64,000 nucleotides of DNA. Origin: Clostridium sp. OF09-36 (GTDB lineage Bacteria; Bacillota; Clostridia; Lachnospirales; Lachnospiraceae). The notes under the pieces are model-generated. The model was not told the DNA's origin. It did no database searches and saw nothing but the letters and a program-made list of their open reading frames with translations. Made by a program: the position numbers and the translations under genes. The DNA lies in assembly GCF_003481985.1 (NCBI RefSeq), contig NZ_QUMD01000002.1, positions 186,001 through 250,000 on the forward strand. Reading direction: 5' to 3'. Positions 33,923-43,122 of this stretch are shown here, piece after piece (position 1 is the stretch's first letter; the number at the start of each line of letters is the position of its first letter).

Positions 33923-34189
33923 TTACATCTCGCCAAGACCGCTCTCAATTGCCTTGCTTACGGTCTCCATAGCTGCTGCCTCGTCCTCGCCGTCGCAGAT
34001 CAGGGTGATCTCGGTGCCGGACTTAATGCCTGCTGCCATTACGTTTAATACGCTCTTTGCAATGATTCTTTTCTCGCCACACTCGATGATGACATCACAT
34101 TTGAATTTCATAGCGGTCTGGGATAAAACTCCTGCCGGTCTTAAGTGCAGTCCAGACGGATTTACAACTGTTAAATTCTTACTAAGCAT
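33923..34189 (-). CDS. ptsH: Phosphocarrier protein HPr
   Basis: An 88-residue HPr. His15, the site phosphorylated by enzyme I, lies in NPSGLHLRPAG, and Ser46, the HPr-kinase site used in carbon catabolite control, in IAKSVLNVMAAG. HPr passes phosphate from enzyme I to the sugar permeases of the PTS. It is monocistronic: its own promoter lies immediately upstream and a terminator follows. Enzyme I is not adjacent. Because both His15 and Ser46 are present it is a true HPr and not a Crh protein. Confidence 0.96.
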   Translation of the reverse strand: MLSKNLTVVNPSGLHLRPAGVLSQTAMKFKCDVIIECGEKRIIAKSVLNVMAAGIKSGTEITLICDGEDEAAAMETVSKAIESGLGEM

Positions 34190-34229
34190 AGTTCACGTCT
34201 CCTTTAGAATTAGTTTCAATCTGTATAAA

Positions 34230-34258
34230 TTTTATTACAAATCACGACAAGTGTCAAG
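34230..34258 (-). promoter_or_regulatory. Strong sigma-A promoter of ptsH
   Basis: On the minus strand TTGACA (34253-34258) and TAAAAT (34230-34235) are exactly 17 bases apart. The -35 element overlaps the stop codon of queH. Confidence 0.75.
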
Positions 34259-34919
34259 GCATTGTAGCCATCTGTGATTCTTTTTTCGTTTCTCTTTCCC
34301 GCAGCTCCTGTTCCCTTTTTGAGAAGACACACCCACAGTAATTCTGCCGGTAAAGTCCATACTCTGCTGAAAGCTCTACAGAGCGTTTGTAGCCGTTTTT
34401 CTTTTTAAAATCAGACGGAAGATGCTCCACCTTGTAAATGGCGGATAACTCCTCCCCGATCTCATTGAGCTTCCCGGCATTCTTTAACGGGCTGATGGTA
34501 AGCGTTGTGGCAAAGTAATCGTAACCACCCTCTGCCGCCATTCTAGCCGCCTCTTCCAGACGCAGGCGGTAGCAGCGAAAGCAGCGTTCCCCACCCTCCG
34601 AAACTGTTTCCAGCCCCCGGCTGATCTCATAGAAGCGCTCCGGCTCATATGCACCAACGATAAGCTGCACCGGATATTTTACCGGCAATTCCCGGATCAG
34701 ATGCTGCTGCTCCGCTGCACGCTTTTCATATTCCTCCGCCGGAGAAATATTGGGATTATAATAAAATACCGTGATCTCAAAATAATCTGATAAATATTCC
34801 AGCACATAGCTGCTGCAGGGTGCGCAGCAACTATGCAACAAGAGCCGGGGAACCCGGCTCTTGCCCTCATTTTCTTTTATGACTGCTTCCAGCTCACGCT
34901 GGTAATTTCTGCGGTTCAT
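34254..34919 (-). CDS. queH: Epoxyqueuosine reductase QueH
   Basis: A 221-residue iron-sulfur protein that reduces epoxyqueuosine to queuosine in tRNA, replacing QueG in many anaerobes. The adjacent cysteine pair in LLLHSCCAPCSS is at residues 31-32, and the second conserved set lies in GERCFRCYRLRL and NYCGCVFS. The start at 34919 has AGGAG 5 bases upstream; a longer in-frame extension lacks a ribosome-binding site. It follows rpoD with a 63-base gap. Other queuosine genes are not in the window. Confidence 0.93.
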   Translation of the reverse strand: MNRRNYQRELEAVIKENEGKSRVPRLLLHSCCAPCSSYVLEYLSDYFEITVFYYNPNISPAEEYEKRAAEQQHLIRELPVKYPVQLIVGAYEPERFYEISRGLETVSEGGERCFRCYRLRLEEAARMAAEGGYDYFATTLTISPLKNAGKLNEIGEELSAIYKVEHLPSDFKKKNGYKRSVELSAEYGLYRQNYCGCVFSKREQELRERETKKESQMATMP

Positions 34920-34981
34920 AATTTCTCCTGTCTCTATTAGTACCGGTTGCACATACATGTGCCGGCAACTGTAAAATCGCC

Positions 34982-36112
34982 TTACAGGAAATCGCGGATC
35001 CGTTTGCTTCTGACCGGATTACGCAGCTTTCTGAGAGCCTTTGCCTCGATCTGGCGGATACGCTCACGCGTTACGTTGAACTCCTTGCCAACCTCCTCCA
35101 GAGTGCGCGGATGACCGTCCTCAAGACCAAAGCGGCGCACGATAACAGCACGTTCACGCTCCTTTAAGTCTCCAAGCAGTGCATCGATATGCTCTCTTAA
35201 CATAACAGACTCGACATTGCCCTCCGGGGTTACAACACTGTTGTCTGCCACGAAATCGCCCAGGTTGGAATCGTCTTCCTCACCGATCGGGGTTTCAAGG
35301 GATGCTGGCTCCCTGGCGATCTGCATGATCTCCATAACCTTGTCTTCCGACATTTCCAGTGCATCTGCTAACTCAGCAACAGATGGCTCGTAGCCCAGCT
35401 CAAGAGTCAGCTTACGCTGCATCTTGGACATTTTGTTAATTGTTTCAACCATATGCACCGGAACACGGATCGTTCGTGCCTGATCCGCAAGTGCACGGGT
35501 TACAGACTGTCTGATCCACCAAGTCGCATATGTACTCAGTTTGTATCCTTTTGTATAATCAAACTTCTCTACACCTTTGATCAGGCCGAGGTTTCCCTCC
35601 TGTACCAGGTCAAGGAAGCTCATGCCGCGGCCGGTGTAACGCTTTGCAATACTTACTACCAGACGCAGGTTTGCCTCGATCAGGCGCTCCTTTGCATATT
35701 CGTCACCCTCTGCCTTACGCTTCGCGAGAGTCAGCTCCTCTTCCGTTGTCAAAAGCGGAACTGTTCCGATTTCCTTTAAGTACATACGGACCGGATCCTC
35801 AGTGCCGATTCCCTCGAGCAGATCTACCGCATCGTACTCAATATCCTCGGAGTCTTTCATGAAGCTGTCGTCCATATCTACATCGTCGTCATCGAGAAGC
35901 AGATTGTCTTCTGCAAGGGCAGCATCGTCAATAACAGGGACTACGTCAATATTCTTTTCCTCGAGGAAGCTGTAAATCTGCTCCATCTGCTCAGGACTAA
36001 GATTCTCCCCTTTAAAGAAGTCATTGATCTCGGTGATGTCCAATGCATTATGCTTTGTTTTGGCAACTTCTACCAGCTTTTTCAGCTTATCTAAAAAATT
36101 GTCTTTTTCCAC
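34982..36112 (-). CDS. rpoD: RNA polymerase primary sigma factor (SigA/RpoD)
   Basis: A 376-residue housekeeping sigma factor. Region 1.1 is at the N-terminus with an acidic stretch (residues 60-90); region 2 contains DLVQEGNLGLIKGVEKFDY and YKLSTYATWWIRQ for -10 recognition; region 3 has DQARTIRVPVHM; region 4 ends with TLEEVGKEFNVTRERIRQIEAKALRKLR for -35 recognition. The promoter is at 36161-36189. dnaG, the usual upstream neighbour, is not present here. Confidence 0.98.
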   Translation of the reverse strand: MEKDNFLDKLKKLVEVAKTKHNALDITEINDFFKGENLSPEQMEQIYSFLEEKNIDVVPVIDDAALAEDNLLLDDDDVDMDDSFMKDSEDIEYDAVDLLEGIGTEDPVRMYLKEIGTVPLLTTEEELTLAKRKAEGDEYAKERLIEANLRLVVSIAKRYTGRGMSFLDLVQEGNLGLIKGVEKFDYTKGYKLSTYATWWIRQSVTRALADQARTIRVPVHMVETINKMSKMQRKLTLELGYEPSVAELADALEMSEDKVMEIMQIAREPASLETPIGEEDDSNLGDFVADNSVVTPEGNVESVMLREHIDALLGDLKERERAVIVRRFGLEDGHPRTLEEVGKEFNVTRERIRQIEAKALRKLRNPVRSKRIRDFL

Positions 36113-36160
36113 AGTAACATCCTTTCAGTTGAAGGTTTACGAAAGCCTACACAACGTATC

Positions 36161-36189
36161 ATTATATAATATCCGGTGTCAGATTTCAA
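36161..36189 (-). promoter_or_regulatory. Promoter of rpoD
   Basis: On the minus strand TTGAAA (36184-36189) and TATAAT (36161-36166) are exactly 17 bases apart, 49 bases upstream of the start codon. Confidence 0.7.
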
Positions 36190-36219
36190 CAATTATTTTC
36201 ATAATTCACGGGATTTTTT

Positions 36220-37169
36220 TCATGCTCCCGTATTTTTGCCTTCTGCTTTTCTTGTGCGGCTTTTTCCTGCCTGAGGGCACAAAATCTCGATCTGGCGCGG
36301 AAGATTCTCCACAGAAACTTCTGTCCTGCTTCCGCCAAACTCTCCATCCAGCACCCAGTCTACAGGCTCCTGCGCCTCAATATGAAGCCTGCTGGTCTTA
36401 AATTTATATACCAGCTCGCTCTTCTCTTCCTCTTTCATTAAAAGACCGGTCACAATACCGCTAAGCTCCAGCGGTGTTTTCGGTGTGCGGATCAGGAGCA
36501 CTTCAAATAAGCCGTCATTCAGGGCCACATCCTGGTTCACCAGTCCCTTAAAGCCTCCCACGCTGATCGTATTGGTCACCATACCGTAAATAAATTCACC
36601 CTCCAGTGTTTCCTCCGGAGTGGTAATTTTCATTGGATAAGATTTGATAGAGGCAAGACTCTTTACTCCTTCCAGAATATATGCCTGATGTCCCAGAAGG
36701 TTCTTTTTGTCCTGAGGGGTCAGATAGGACACCTCTGTAAAAGCCCCGAAGCCTGCCACATAGACAAAATACCGGTCTTCGCAAAAGCGTCCGATGTCGA
36801 TCGCATAGGGAACACCGCATGCCGCATTGACCGCAGCCGGGAGCATCTGCTTGGCAGCCTTAAGCTGGATGCGAAATCGTTGGTAGAGCCAGCCGGGATA
36901 TAGCCCAGCATCACAGGCTTTGGAAGCTCCATCATGCCGGAGATCACCTCGTTGAGCGTACCATCGCCACCACTGCACACGATCAGATCCTTTCTGGCAC
37001 CATATTTTAACACGGCAGCCCTGGCATCCAGCGCCTTCTGTGTTACATAGACCTGTACCTGGTATCCCGCTCCTGTATAGGTATCCAGAATATCCAGAAG
37101 CTTTAAACGGATTTTTTCCCTTCCGGATCTGGGATTTATGATCAGAAGCATCTGTTTTGATTTAGACAT
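36220..37169 (-). CDS. YegS/DagK-family lipid kinase (second copy), one-base frameshift
   Basis: The first frame starts at 37169 with LLIINPRSGREKI, GGDGT at residues 67-71 and AGSTNDFA at 93-100. The conserved reading continues in another frame from KQMLPAAVNAACGVPYAIDIG to the stop at 36220. One base appears to be missing at about 36852-36857 (a C after CTGCC on the minus strand). Repaired, it gives about 316 residues, normal for this family, and ends with IEILCPQAGK and a basic tail. It differs from the copy at 2453-3376. It lies between mutY and rpoD. Confidence 0.85.
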
Positions 37170-37204
37170 ACTATGCTATTCCCTGCTCCTCTCTTACATT
37201 ATCT

Positions 37205-38320
37205 TCATTCTATCAGCTTTGTATACCTGCTAAAGGCATTCGGCAATGCGTAGACTGTTTTCAGCTCCTCTTTTCCAGCCGCGATGTAAGCCTTTGGAAT
37301 CCCATTTTTCAGCCGTACCCGGTAGCCGGTCATATGCCACTCCACATGGGAAAAGATATGCTTTGCCGGTCCGACAGCCTCAAGCTCCACGATGGAAGCC
37401 GGGTCCAGACCAAAGGCCTCTGGTACTTCCTCCGGCTTTAAATGGCCTTCCCGGTTCGGGAGCTCATAAAGGGAAGCCAAAAGCCCGGTTGCCTCCCGCT
37501 TATTCAGCCCGACCTGATCCCCGGATTCCAGAATACACACCGTTTTATCCTCCATACGCCGCTTCTTGGGCGGGGTCTTTACCGGGATTTCCGAGATCAG
37601 GTCCTGCTTTCTTGCCAGACAGATCGAAGCCAGCGGGCATTCCCCGCAGCGCGGCTGTCCGTTCGGCACGCATACGATGGCTCCGATCTCGATTAGTCCC
37701 TGGTTAAAATGGCTTGCCCGGTCCCCTGGCATCGTTTCTTTTAAATGGGTCTCCATCCATTTTTTTGTGGATGCCTTTAAAATATCTTCCCGGCTGGCTG
37801 TCACCCTGGAGATGACCCGGAGTACATTTCCATCTACCGCAGGAACCGGCTGGCCAAAAGCGATGGAAGCAACCGCCCCGGCTGTGTAGCTGCCGATTCC
37901 CGGAAGCTTTAACAGTTCTTCATACTGCTGCGGCATAGCTCCGCCATATTCTTCCATAATGATCCCGGCTGCCTTCTTTAAATTGCGCGCCCGGTTATAG
38001 TAACCAAGGCCCTCCCAGAGCTTCATCAGCCGGTCATCTTCAACCGAAGCCAGCGAAGCAACATCCGGCAGTACCTCGAGAAAGCGTTCAAAATAAGGTT
38101 TGACCGCCTCTACTCTGGTCTGCTGCAGCATGATCTCTGAGATCCATACCCGGTAGCCTTCCGGGTTCTCCCGCCATGGAAGGACCCTGGCATGCTCCTC
38201 ATACCAGGTAAGCAGCGGACCATTCATAGCCCGAAGCCTAGCATCCAGATCCAGTATCCCATCTTCACGCTCTGCGACCTTCAGGCGGTCATACAGATGT
38301 TTTGCATCATACATATCCAT
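37205..38320 (-). CDS. mutY: A/G-specific adenine glycosylase
   Basis: A 371-residue base-excision repair enzyme that removes adenine opposite 8-oxoguanine. The catalytic glutamate lies in WISEIMLQQTRVE, the helix-hairpin-helix in LPGIGSYTAGAVASIAFG, the catalytic aspartate in VDGNVLRV, and the 4Fe-4S cysteines in CVPNGQPRCGECPLASIC. A C-terminal MutT-like domain follows (ESGDQVGLNKR...). Its start overlaps the end of birA by 14 bases. The overlap suggests co-transcription with birA, argF and a small membrane-protein gene. Confidence 0.95.
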   Translation of the reverse strand: MDMYDAKHLYDRLKVAEREDGILDLDARLRAMNGPLLTWYEEHARVLPWRENPEGYRVWISEIMLQQTRVEAVKPYFERFLEVLPDVASLASVEDDRLMKLWEGLGYYNRARNLKKAAGIIMEEYGGAMPQQYEELLKLPGIGSYTAGAVASIAFGQPVPAVDGNVLRVISRVTASREDILKASTKKWMETHLKETMPGDRASHFNQGLIEIGAIVCVPNGQPRCGECPLASICLARKQDLISEIPVKTPPKKRRMEDKTVCILESGDQVGLNKREATGLLASLYELPNREGHLKPEEVPEAFGLDPASIVELEAVGPAKHIFSHVEWHMTGYRVRLKNGIPKAYIAAGKEELKTVYALPNAFSRYTKLIE

Positions 38321-39287
38321 AAATTCCTCTTACTGACACCTCACCGGAATTTACTTCCCGGATAGTGCCATCTGAAAGCTCAACGATCAGCTCCCCTTGG
38401 TTGTTGATCCCATGGGAGATCCCGGTATAGTCACCGCCCGGTGCCAGCACCTTTACCTCCCGTTCTACATTCACCAGCTCCTGATCATATATTTCCTTCA
38501 GGCGGCTCATATCCAATGTCTCACGGTAAATGCGGTAATATTCCTCAAACGCGCACATTACGCCGTTGATCAGCAGGGTGCGGCGCACAGGATGCCCAAG
38601 CTCCAGTGCCAGCGATGTTGCAGTCTCACGGATCTCCTCCGGGAAGTCCGAGGTATTGGCATTGATACCGATCCCGACAACCACATAGCGGATGGAATCC
38701 TCCTCTGTGCTCATCTCCGTCAGGATCCCGCAGATTTTTTTGCCGTTTACCACAATGTCATTCGGCCACTTGATCTTGCAATCCAGACCTGTCACATCCT
38801 TCACTGATTTCTGCACTGCCATGGCTGCGAGCAGCGTCAGCATGGAAGCATGCTCCGGTGCAAACTCAGGGCGCAGAAGAAAGCTGTGCCAGATGCCGCT
38901 CCCCTTTGGAGAGCTCCAGCTGCGGCCCCTGCGGCCTTTTCCCGCCGTCTGGATCTCTGCCACGGCAAGCGTGCCTTCCGGTGCTCCCTGCTCTGCCATA
39001 CGGCGCACAACATTGTTTGTGGAATCTGTCTCTTCCAAAAAAGTAACATGCTGTCCCAGCCACTGGGATTTCATTGCCGCACGGATCTCGGCTTCATTTA
39101 AGATGTCTGCATTATCTGTGAGACGGTAGCCGCGGTTGCGTACCGCCTCGATCTGATAGCCCTCTGATTCCAGCTGGCGGATCACCTTCCACACTGCTGT
39201 GCGGGATACGCCAAGGCGCTCACAAAGCTCCTGCCCGGAAATATAGCCATCTGCTTCTTTTAAAAATTTCAAAATTTTGTCCTTCAA
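38307..39287 (-). CDS. birA: Biotin-protein ligase and repressor
   Basis: A 326-residue bifunctional BirA. Residues 1-65 form a winged helix-turn-helix (GYISGQELCERLGVSRTAVWKVI), followed by the ligase domain with the biotinyl-AMP loop GKGRRGRSWSSPKGSGIW and the segment KWPNDIVVNGKKICGIL, and a small C-terminal SH3-like domain. It attaches biotin to carrier proteins such as acetyl-CoA carboxylase and represses biotin genes. No biotin operon is nearby. It is followed by mutY with a short overlap. Confidence 0.96.
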   Translation of the reverse strand: MKDKILKFLKEADGYISGQELCERLGVSRTAVWKVIRQLESEGYQIEAVRNRGYRLTDNADILNEAEIRAAMKSQWLGQHVTFLEETDSTNNVVRRMAEQGAPEGTLAVAEIQTAGKGRRGRSWSSPKGSGIWHSFLLRPEFAPEHASMLTLLAAMAVQKSVKDVTGLDCKIKWPNDIVVNGKKICGILTEMSTEEDSIRYVVVGIGINANTSDFPEEIRETATSLALELGHPVRRTLLINGVMCAFEEYYRIYRETLDMSRLKEIYDQELVNVEREVKVLAPGGDYTGISHGINNQGELIVELSDGTIREVNSGEVSVRGIYGYV

Positions 39288-39290
39288 GCC

Positions 39291-39596
39291 TTACCTCCAG
39301 ATACTGATGGCACTTAAAACACCCAGTACCGTTAAGACCACTGCCAGCAGGCACTGGGTGAATCCACCTGCCTGCCTTTTTTTATCGTGTCCGCTGTATC
39401 TTAGCCGGAATGCGCCCATCACGCCGTTTAACACGGCAGCAAGCCAGAAAATCACGGGGAACAGAATACTGTTCCCCTCCGGATCTAAAAATGCCAGAAT
39501 GGCGCAGATAACTACAAGAATGCCGATCACGATATGCAGCAGGTCCAGCACCAGCGCACTGCTGCGCGGATTCCGTTTTTTTTCCTGCCCTGCCAT
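39291..39596 (-). CDS. Small three-span membrane protein of unknown function
   Basis: A 101-residue protein with three hydrophobic stretches (about residues 13-36, 45-62 and 79-99) and basic ends (MAGQEKKRNPR). It lies between argF and birA with gaps of 3 bases on each side, so it belongs to the same transcription unit. I do not recognise the family; function unknown. Confidence 0.7.
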   Translation of the reverse strand: MAGQEKKRNPRSSALVLDLLHIVIGILVVICAILAFLDPEGNSILFPVIFWLAAVLNGVMGAFRLRYSGHDKKRQAGGFTQCLLAVVLTVLGVLSAISIWR

Positions 39597-39599
39597 GCT

Positions 39600-40589
39600 T
39601 TAAACTCCAATGGTTGCCATCATAACAGCCTTAATGGTGTGCATACGGTTTTCTGCCTCATCAAATACTCTGGACTGCGCAGACTCAAATACCTCATCGG
39701 TTACTTCCATGTCAGTGATGCCAAAGCGTTTGCCCATCTCTGCGCCGATCTTGGTCTTCAGATCATGGAATGCCGGCAGACAATGTAAGAAGATAGCCTG
39801 CTCACCTGCATTCTTCATAACAGCTGAAGTTACCTTGTACGGAGTTAATTCGCGGATACGCTCCTCCCATACTTCGTCCGGCTCGCCCATGGATACCCAT
39901 ACATCGGTATAGATGACATCTGCGTTTTTGGTTCCCTCTTCGACATTCTCGGTCAGGGTAATGGTAGCGCCGGATGCCTTTGCATATTCCTCACACTGTG
40001 CGACCAGCTCTGCGTTCGGGAAGTATTTCTTCGGTGCACATGCTACAAAATGCAGGCCAAGCTTTGCACATACGATCATCAGGGAGTTGCCCATGTTGTA
40101 GCGGGCATCGCCCATGTAAACCAGCTTTACGCCCTTTAATCTGCCAAGCTGCTCGCGGATCGTCAGCATGTCTGCAAGCATCTGGGTCGGATGATACTCA
40201 TTGGTCAGGCCATTCCATACCGGAACTCCTGCATATTTCGCAAGCTCCTCCACGATTTCCTGTCCAAAACCACGGTACTCAATACCATCGTAGATACGTC
40301 CAAGAACACGTGCAGTATCTGCAATGCTTTCCTTTTTACCGATCTGGGAGCCTGACGGATCAAGGTAGGTGGTGCCCATTCCCATGTCATGCGCTGCAAC
40401 CTCGAAGGAACATCTGGTTCTGGTGCTGGTCTTTTCAAAGATCAGTGCCACATTCTTTCCTCTGTAATTATCTACCGGAATTCCTTCTTTTTTCTTACGC
40501 TTTACCTCTGCTGCAAGATCAAGCAGATACAAAATCTCCTCCGGGGTGTAATTCTTTAATGTTAAGAAATGTCTTCCCTTTAAGTTCAT
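39600..40589 (-). CDS. argF: Ornithine carbamoyltransferase
   Basis: A 329-residue enzyme that joins carbamoyl phosphate and ornithine to citrulline in arginine synthesis (or runs in reverse in arginine catabolism). The carbamoyl-phosphate loop STRTR is at residues 55-59, and HCLPAFH and the ornithine-binding VSMGEPDEVW segments are present. The ATG at 40589 follows GAGGAG. It leads a four-gene unit with the small membrane protein, birA and mutY. An ArgR-like direct repeat lies in its leader. No deiminase or carbamate kinase gene is adjacent, which favours the biosynthetic role. Confidence 0.95.
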   Translation of the reverse strand: MNLKGRHFLTLKNYTPEEILYLLDLAAEVKRKKKEGIPVDNYRGKNVALIFEKTSTRTRCSFEVAAHDMGMGTTYLDPSGSQIGKKESIADTARVLGRIYDGIEYRGFGQEIVEELAKYAGVPVWNGLTNEYHPTQMLADMLTIREQLGRLKGVKLVYMGDARYNMGNSLMIVCAKLGLHFVACAPKKYFPNAELVAQCEEYAKASGATITLTENVEEGTKNADVIYTDVWVSMGEPDEVWEERIRELTPYKVTSAVMKNAGEQAIFLHCLPAFHDLKTKIGAEMGKRFGITDMEVTDEVFESAQSRVFDEAENRMHTIKAVMMATIGV

Positions 40590-40603
40590 AATTGTCTCTC
40601 CTC

Positions 40604-40628
40604 TGTATATAAATTTGTATATAAATTT
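40604..40628. promoter_or_regulatory. Direct repeat upstream of argF, possible ArgR site
   Basis: TGTATATAAATTT occurs twice in direct succession (40604-40616 and 40616-40628). AT-rich repeats of this kind resemble ARG boxes, but the match to a defined consensus is weak. Confidence 0.35.
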
Positions 40629-40720
40629 TATAATACACTTCTTTACTGAAGCATTCCGGCAGGAACGCTTTCCTGTCTTAAATCTTTTGCATTCCGCCTT
40701 TTGTCAGCCATTTGTCACTT

Positions 40721-41661
40721 TTATTCCTCTGACTGCTTTGAAGCTGTCTTGGCAATCTCCGCCACAGAGGTCACAAGACCAGCTATATTCTGGATATCAG
40801 ACGGGATGATGATCTTGGTTGCCTTGCCGTCTGCTGCCGCCGCAAATGCATCCAGCTCTTGAGCTGGAGCACTGCCGCATCGGCTCCTGCTTCCTTTAAG
40901 AAGCGGATGCCGTCTGCCTTCGCCTGCTGCACCTTTAAGATTGCCTCTGCCTCACCCTCTGCTTCGCGGATGCGGCGCTCCTTCTCAGCCTCTGCGTGAA
41001 GGATTGCAGCCTGCTTATCTGCCTCTGCATCAAGGATTGCAGACTCCTTCTTACCTTCCGCAACCAGAATGGTGGATTTCTTCTCGCCCTCGGCACGCAG
41101 GATCGCCTCACGGCGCTCGCGCTCTGCCTTCATCTGTTTCTCCATGGCATCCTGGATAGCAGCTGGAGGAATGATGTTCTTGAGCTCCACGCGGTTTACC
41201 TTAATGCCCCACGGATCGGTTGCCACATCCAGGGATGCACGCATCTTGGTATTGATGGTCTCACGGGAGGTTAAGGTCTGGTCTAATTCCAGGTCACCGA
41301 TGATATTTCTTAGTGTCGTTGCAGTCAGGTTTTCGATCGCCATGATCGGATTCACCACACCGTAAGCATACAGCTTCGGGTCTGTGATCTGGAAAAACAC
41401 TACTGTGTCGATCCGCATGGTAACATTATCTTTCGTGATAACCGGCTGCGGGTCAAAATCTACAACCTGCTCCTTTAAGCTGACCTTTTTTGCCACCCGG
41501 TCTACAAACGGGACCAGGAAATGCACACCTACAGACCAGGTGTCCAGGTAGGCACCAAGGCGCTCCACAACCAGTGCCTGCGCCTGCGGCACAATGCGGA
41601 TGCAGGAAGCCAGAACCGCCAAAATGATGATCAGTAACGGAAAAATAAATAAAATACCCAT
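40721..41661 (-). CDS. qmcA: SPFH/QmcA-type membrane protein, one-base frameshift near the C-terminus
   Basis: The first frame, from ATG at 41661, encodes an N-terminal membrane anchor (ILFIFPLLIIILAVLASCI), the SPFH core with VVERLGAYLDTWSVG, and a long helical stalk. It leaves frame after VLQLKS. The normal ending LDAFAAAADGKATKIIIPSD continues in another frame to the stop at 40721-40723; one base is missing at about 40852-40857. Repaired length is about 313 residues. It is paired with the NfeD gene 48 bases upstream, a common membrane-quality-control pair. Confidence 0.87.
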
Positions 41662-41709
41662 TATGATTCCTCCTTTACGCTTTTTTACAAGTGTTTCGCA
41701 AGCTCAGCC

Positions 41710-42150
41710 TTACAGCTGCGCTTTTTCATTGCTTACGATCAGTTTCACACCCTGAATCTCACGGATCCAGACTCTGGTACCTTCCGGATAAACCGCATCC
41801 TCCTCTGCGGAGCGTGCCGTCCATTCCTGTCCCTGGACCGAAACGGTTCCACTCTCCTTTGCATTGCTGATCTCGGCTGTCACCCTTGCTTCTTTTCCAA
41901 TTAAGCTGTCCACATTCGTTCTGACTGTAGAAGTGTTGATATACTTAATAGCCAGAGGGCGGGTCAGGAAAAGTAAGATGAAGGAGACCACCACAAAGAC
42001 CAGAAGCTGGACCGGAACCAGTGCACCGAAAACAGCCGCAAAAAAGGCAATCACGGTACCTCCGGCAAACCAGATGGTCGTCAGGGCTGTGGTCATGATC
42101 TCAATGCCCACCAGGATCACAAATGCGATGAGCCAGTAAATCGCTGCCAT
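41710..42150 (-). CDS. nfeD: NfeD-family membrane protein
   Basis: A 146-residue protein with three to four membrane spans in the first 70 residues, followed by an OB-fold domain (LIGKEARVTAEISNAKESGTVSVQGQEW, beginning near residue 82). NfeD proteins act with SPFH partners at the membrane. It lies upstream of the qmcA-type gene in the same direction, and they probably form one operon. This is the short form of NfeD, without the ClpP-like protease domain. A precise role is unknown. Confidence 0.87.
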   Translation of the reverse strand: MAAIYWLIAFVILVGIEIMTTALTTIWFAGGTVIAFFAAVFGALVPVQLLVFVVVSFILLFLTRPLAIKYINTSTVRTNVDSLIGKEARVTAEISNAKESGTVSVQGQEWTARSAEEDAVYPEGTRVWIREIQGVKLIVSNEKAQL

Positions 42151-42243
42151 AACAACTCCCCCTTATTTTATTGTCTTGTTCTGCCGGAGCTTAATATTCC
42201 GGCAATCTCATTTCTGTCAATGTTTCTGCCAGCGTTTTCCTTG

Positions 42244-43122
42244 CTAGTTGTTTCCCTGCTGGCTATTCCGGCGCTGGCGCGCCGCCTCAAACATGAGGAC
42301 CGATGCTGCCACTGCAGCATTTAAAGATTCCACGCTTCCTTCCATCGGGATACGGACATAGGTGTCGGCCATGGCGGCTGTTTCATCGGTCAGGCCATTG
42401 CCCTCGTTTCCAATGAGGAATGCAGTATCCCCGGTGTAATCCTCCAGGTCGTATGCCTGTTTTCCCTTTAAATGGGCTGCAAACAGCCGGATATTCCGGT
42501 TTTTAAGCTCCTGCAGGGTTTCATGCAGATCCTCCACATATACAAATGGCATACGGAGCACAGAACCCATGGTGGAACGGATCACCTTGGGGTTATAGAT
42601 ATCGGTGGTGTTCGCATCCATCACTACCCCGGTCACACCGGCACCCTCGCCTGCACGAAGGATCGTTCCCAGATTGCCCGGGTCCTGGATCGTTTCCAGC
42701 ACCATAAGAAGTGCCGGCTTTTTCCGGTTTTCCTGTTTTGTACTGTTTTGTACTGATCCATCCGCATCCTGTCCGGATGCCGTGGCCTTCTCTTTTGCGG
42801 TTTTTCCAGTCACCTCATCCAGCGTATAATGATACTGCTTTACCAATGCCAGAATGCCCTGCGGCGTCTGCGTGTCGGAAAGGCTCTTAAACACTTCGTC
42901 TGTCACCAGCTCAATATGCTTTACTCCTTCCCGGAGCGTCTTGCATTCCTTTGTTTTGCTAAAGCTTTCCGATATATAAAGTGTGTGAATGCGGTCCTTC
43001 GGAATTTCGGAACACATGCGGAGTCCCTCTGCCACGAACAGATCTTCCTCTCTCCTGGTTTTTGCTTTTTTCACCAGGGCATTCACAAATTTCACCTGTT
43101 TATTGGTTGTACTGCTGATCAC
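42244..43122 (-). CDS. SpoU/TrmH-family 2'-O-ribose RNA methyltransferase
   Basis: A 292-residue SPOUT-class methyltransferase with an N-terminal substrate-binding domain (SSTTNKQVKFVNALVKKAKTR) and the SAM-binding knot motifs ETIQDPGNLGTILRAGEGAG, FLIGNEGNGL and IPMEGSVESLNAAVAASVL. A charged, low-complexity linker of about 30 residues (around TASGQDADGSVQNSTKQEN) separates the two. The target is probably rRNA or tRNA. It overlaps nadE by 4 bases and follows it. Confidence 0.92.
   Translation of the reverse strand: MISSTTNKQVKFVNALVKKAKTRREEDLFVAEGLRMCSEIPKDRIHTLYISESFSKTKECKTLREGVKHIELVTDEVFKSLSDTQTPQGILALVKQYHYTLDEVTGKTAKEKATASGQDADGSVQNSTKQENRKKPALLMVLETIQDPGNLGTILRAGEGAGVTGVVMDANTTDIYNPKVIRSTMGSVLRMPFVYVEDLHETLQELKNRNIRLFAAHLKGKQAYDLEDYTGDTAFLIGNEGNGLTDETAAMADTYVRIPMEGSVESLNAAVAASVLMFEAARQRRNSQQGNN

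Noticed and set aside
40604..40628. Firm ArgR site for argF
   Set aside because: The direct repeat is AT-rich and matches only loosely, so it is listed as a possibility, not as a finding.
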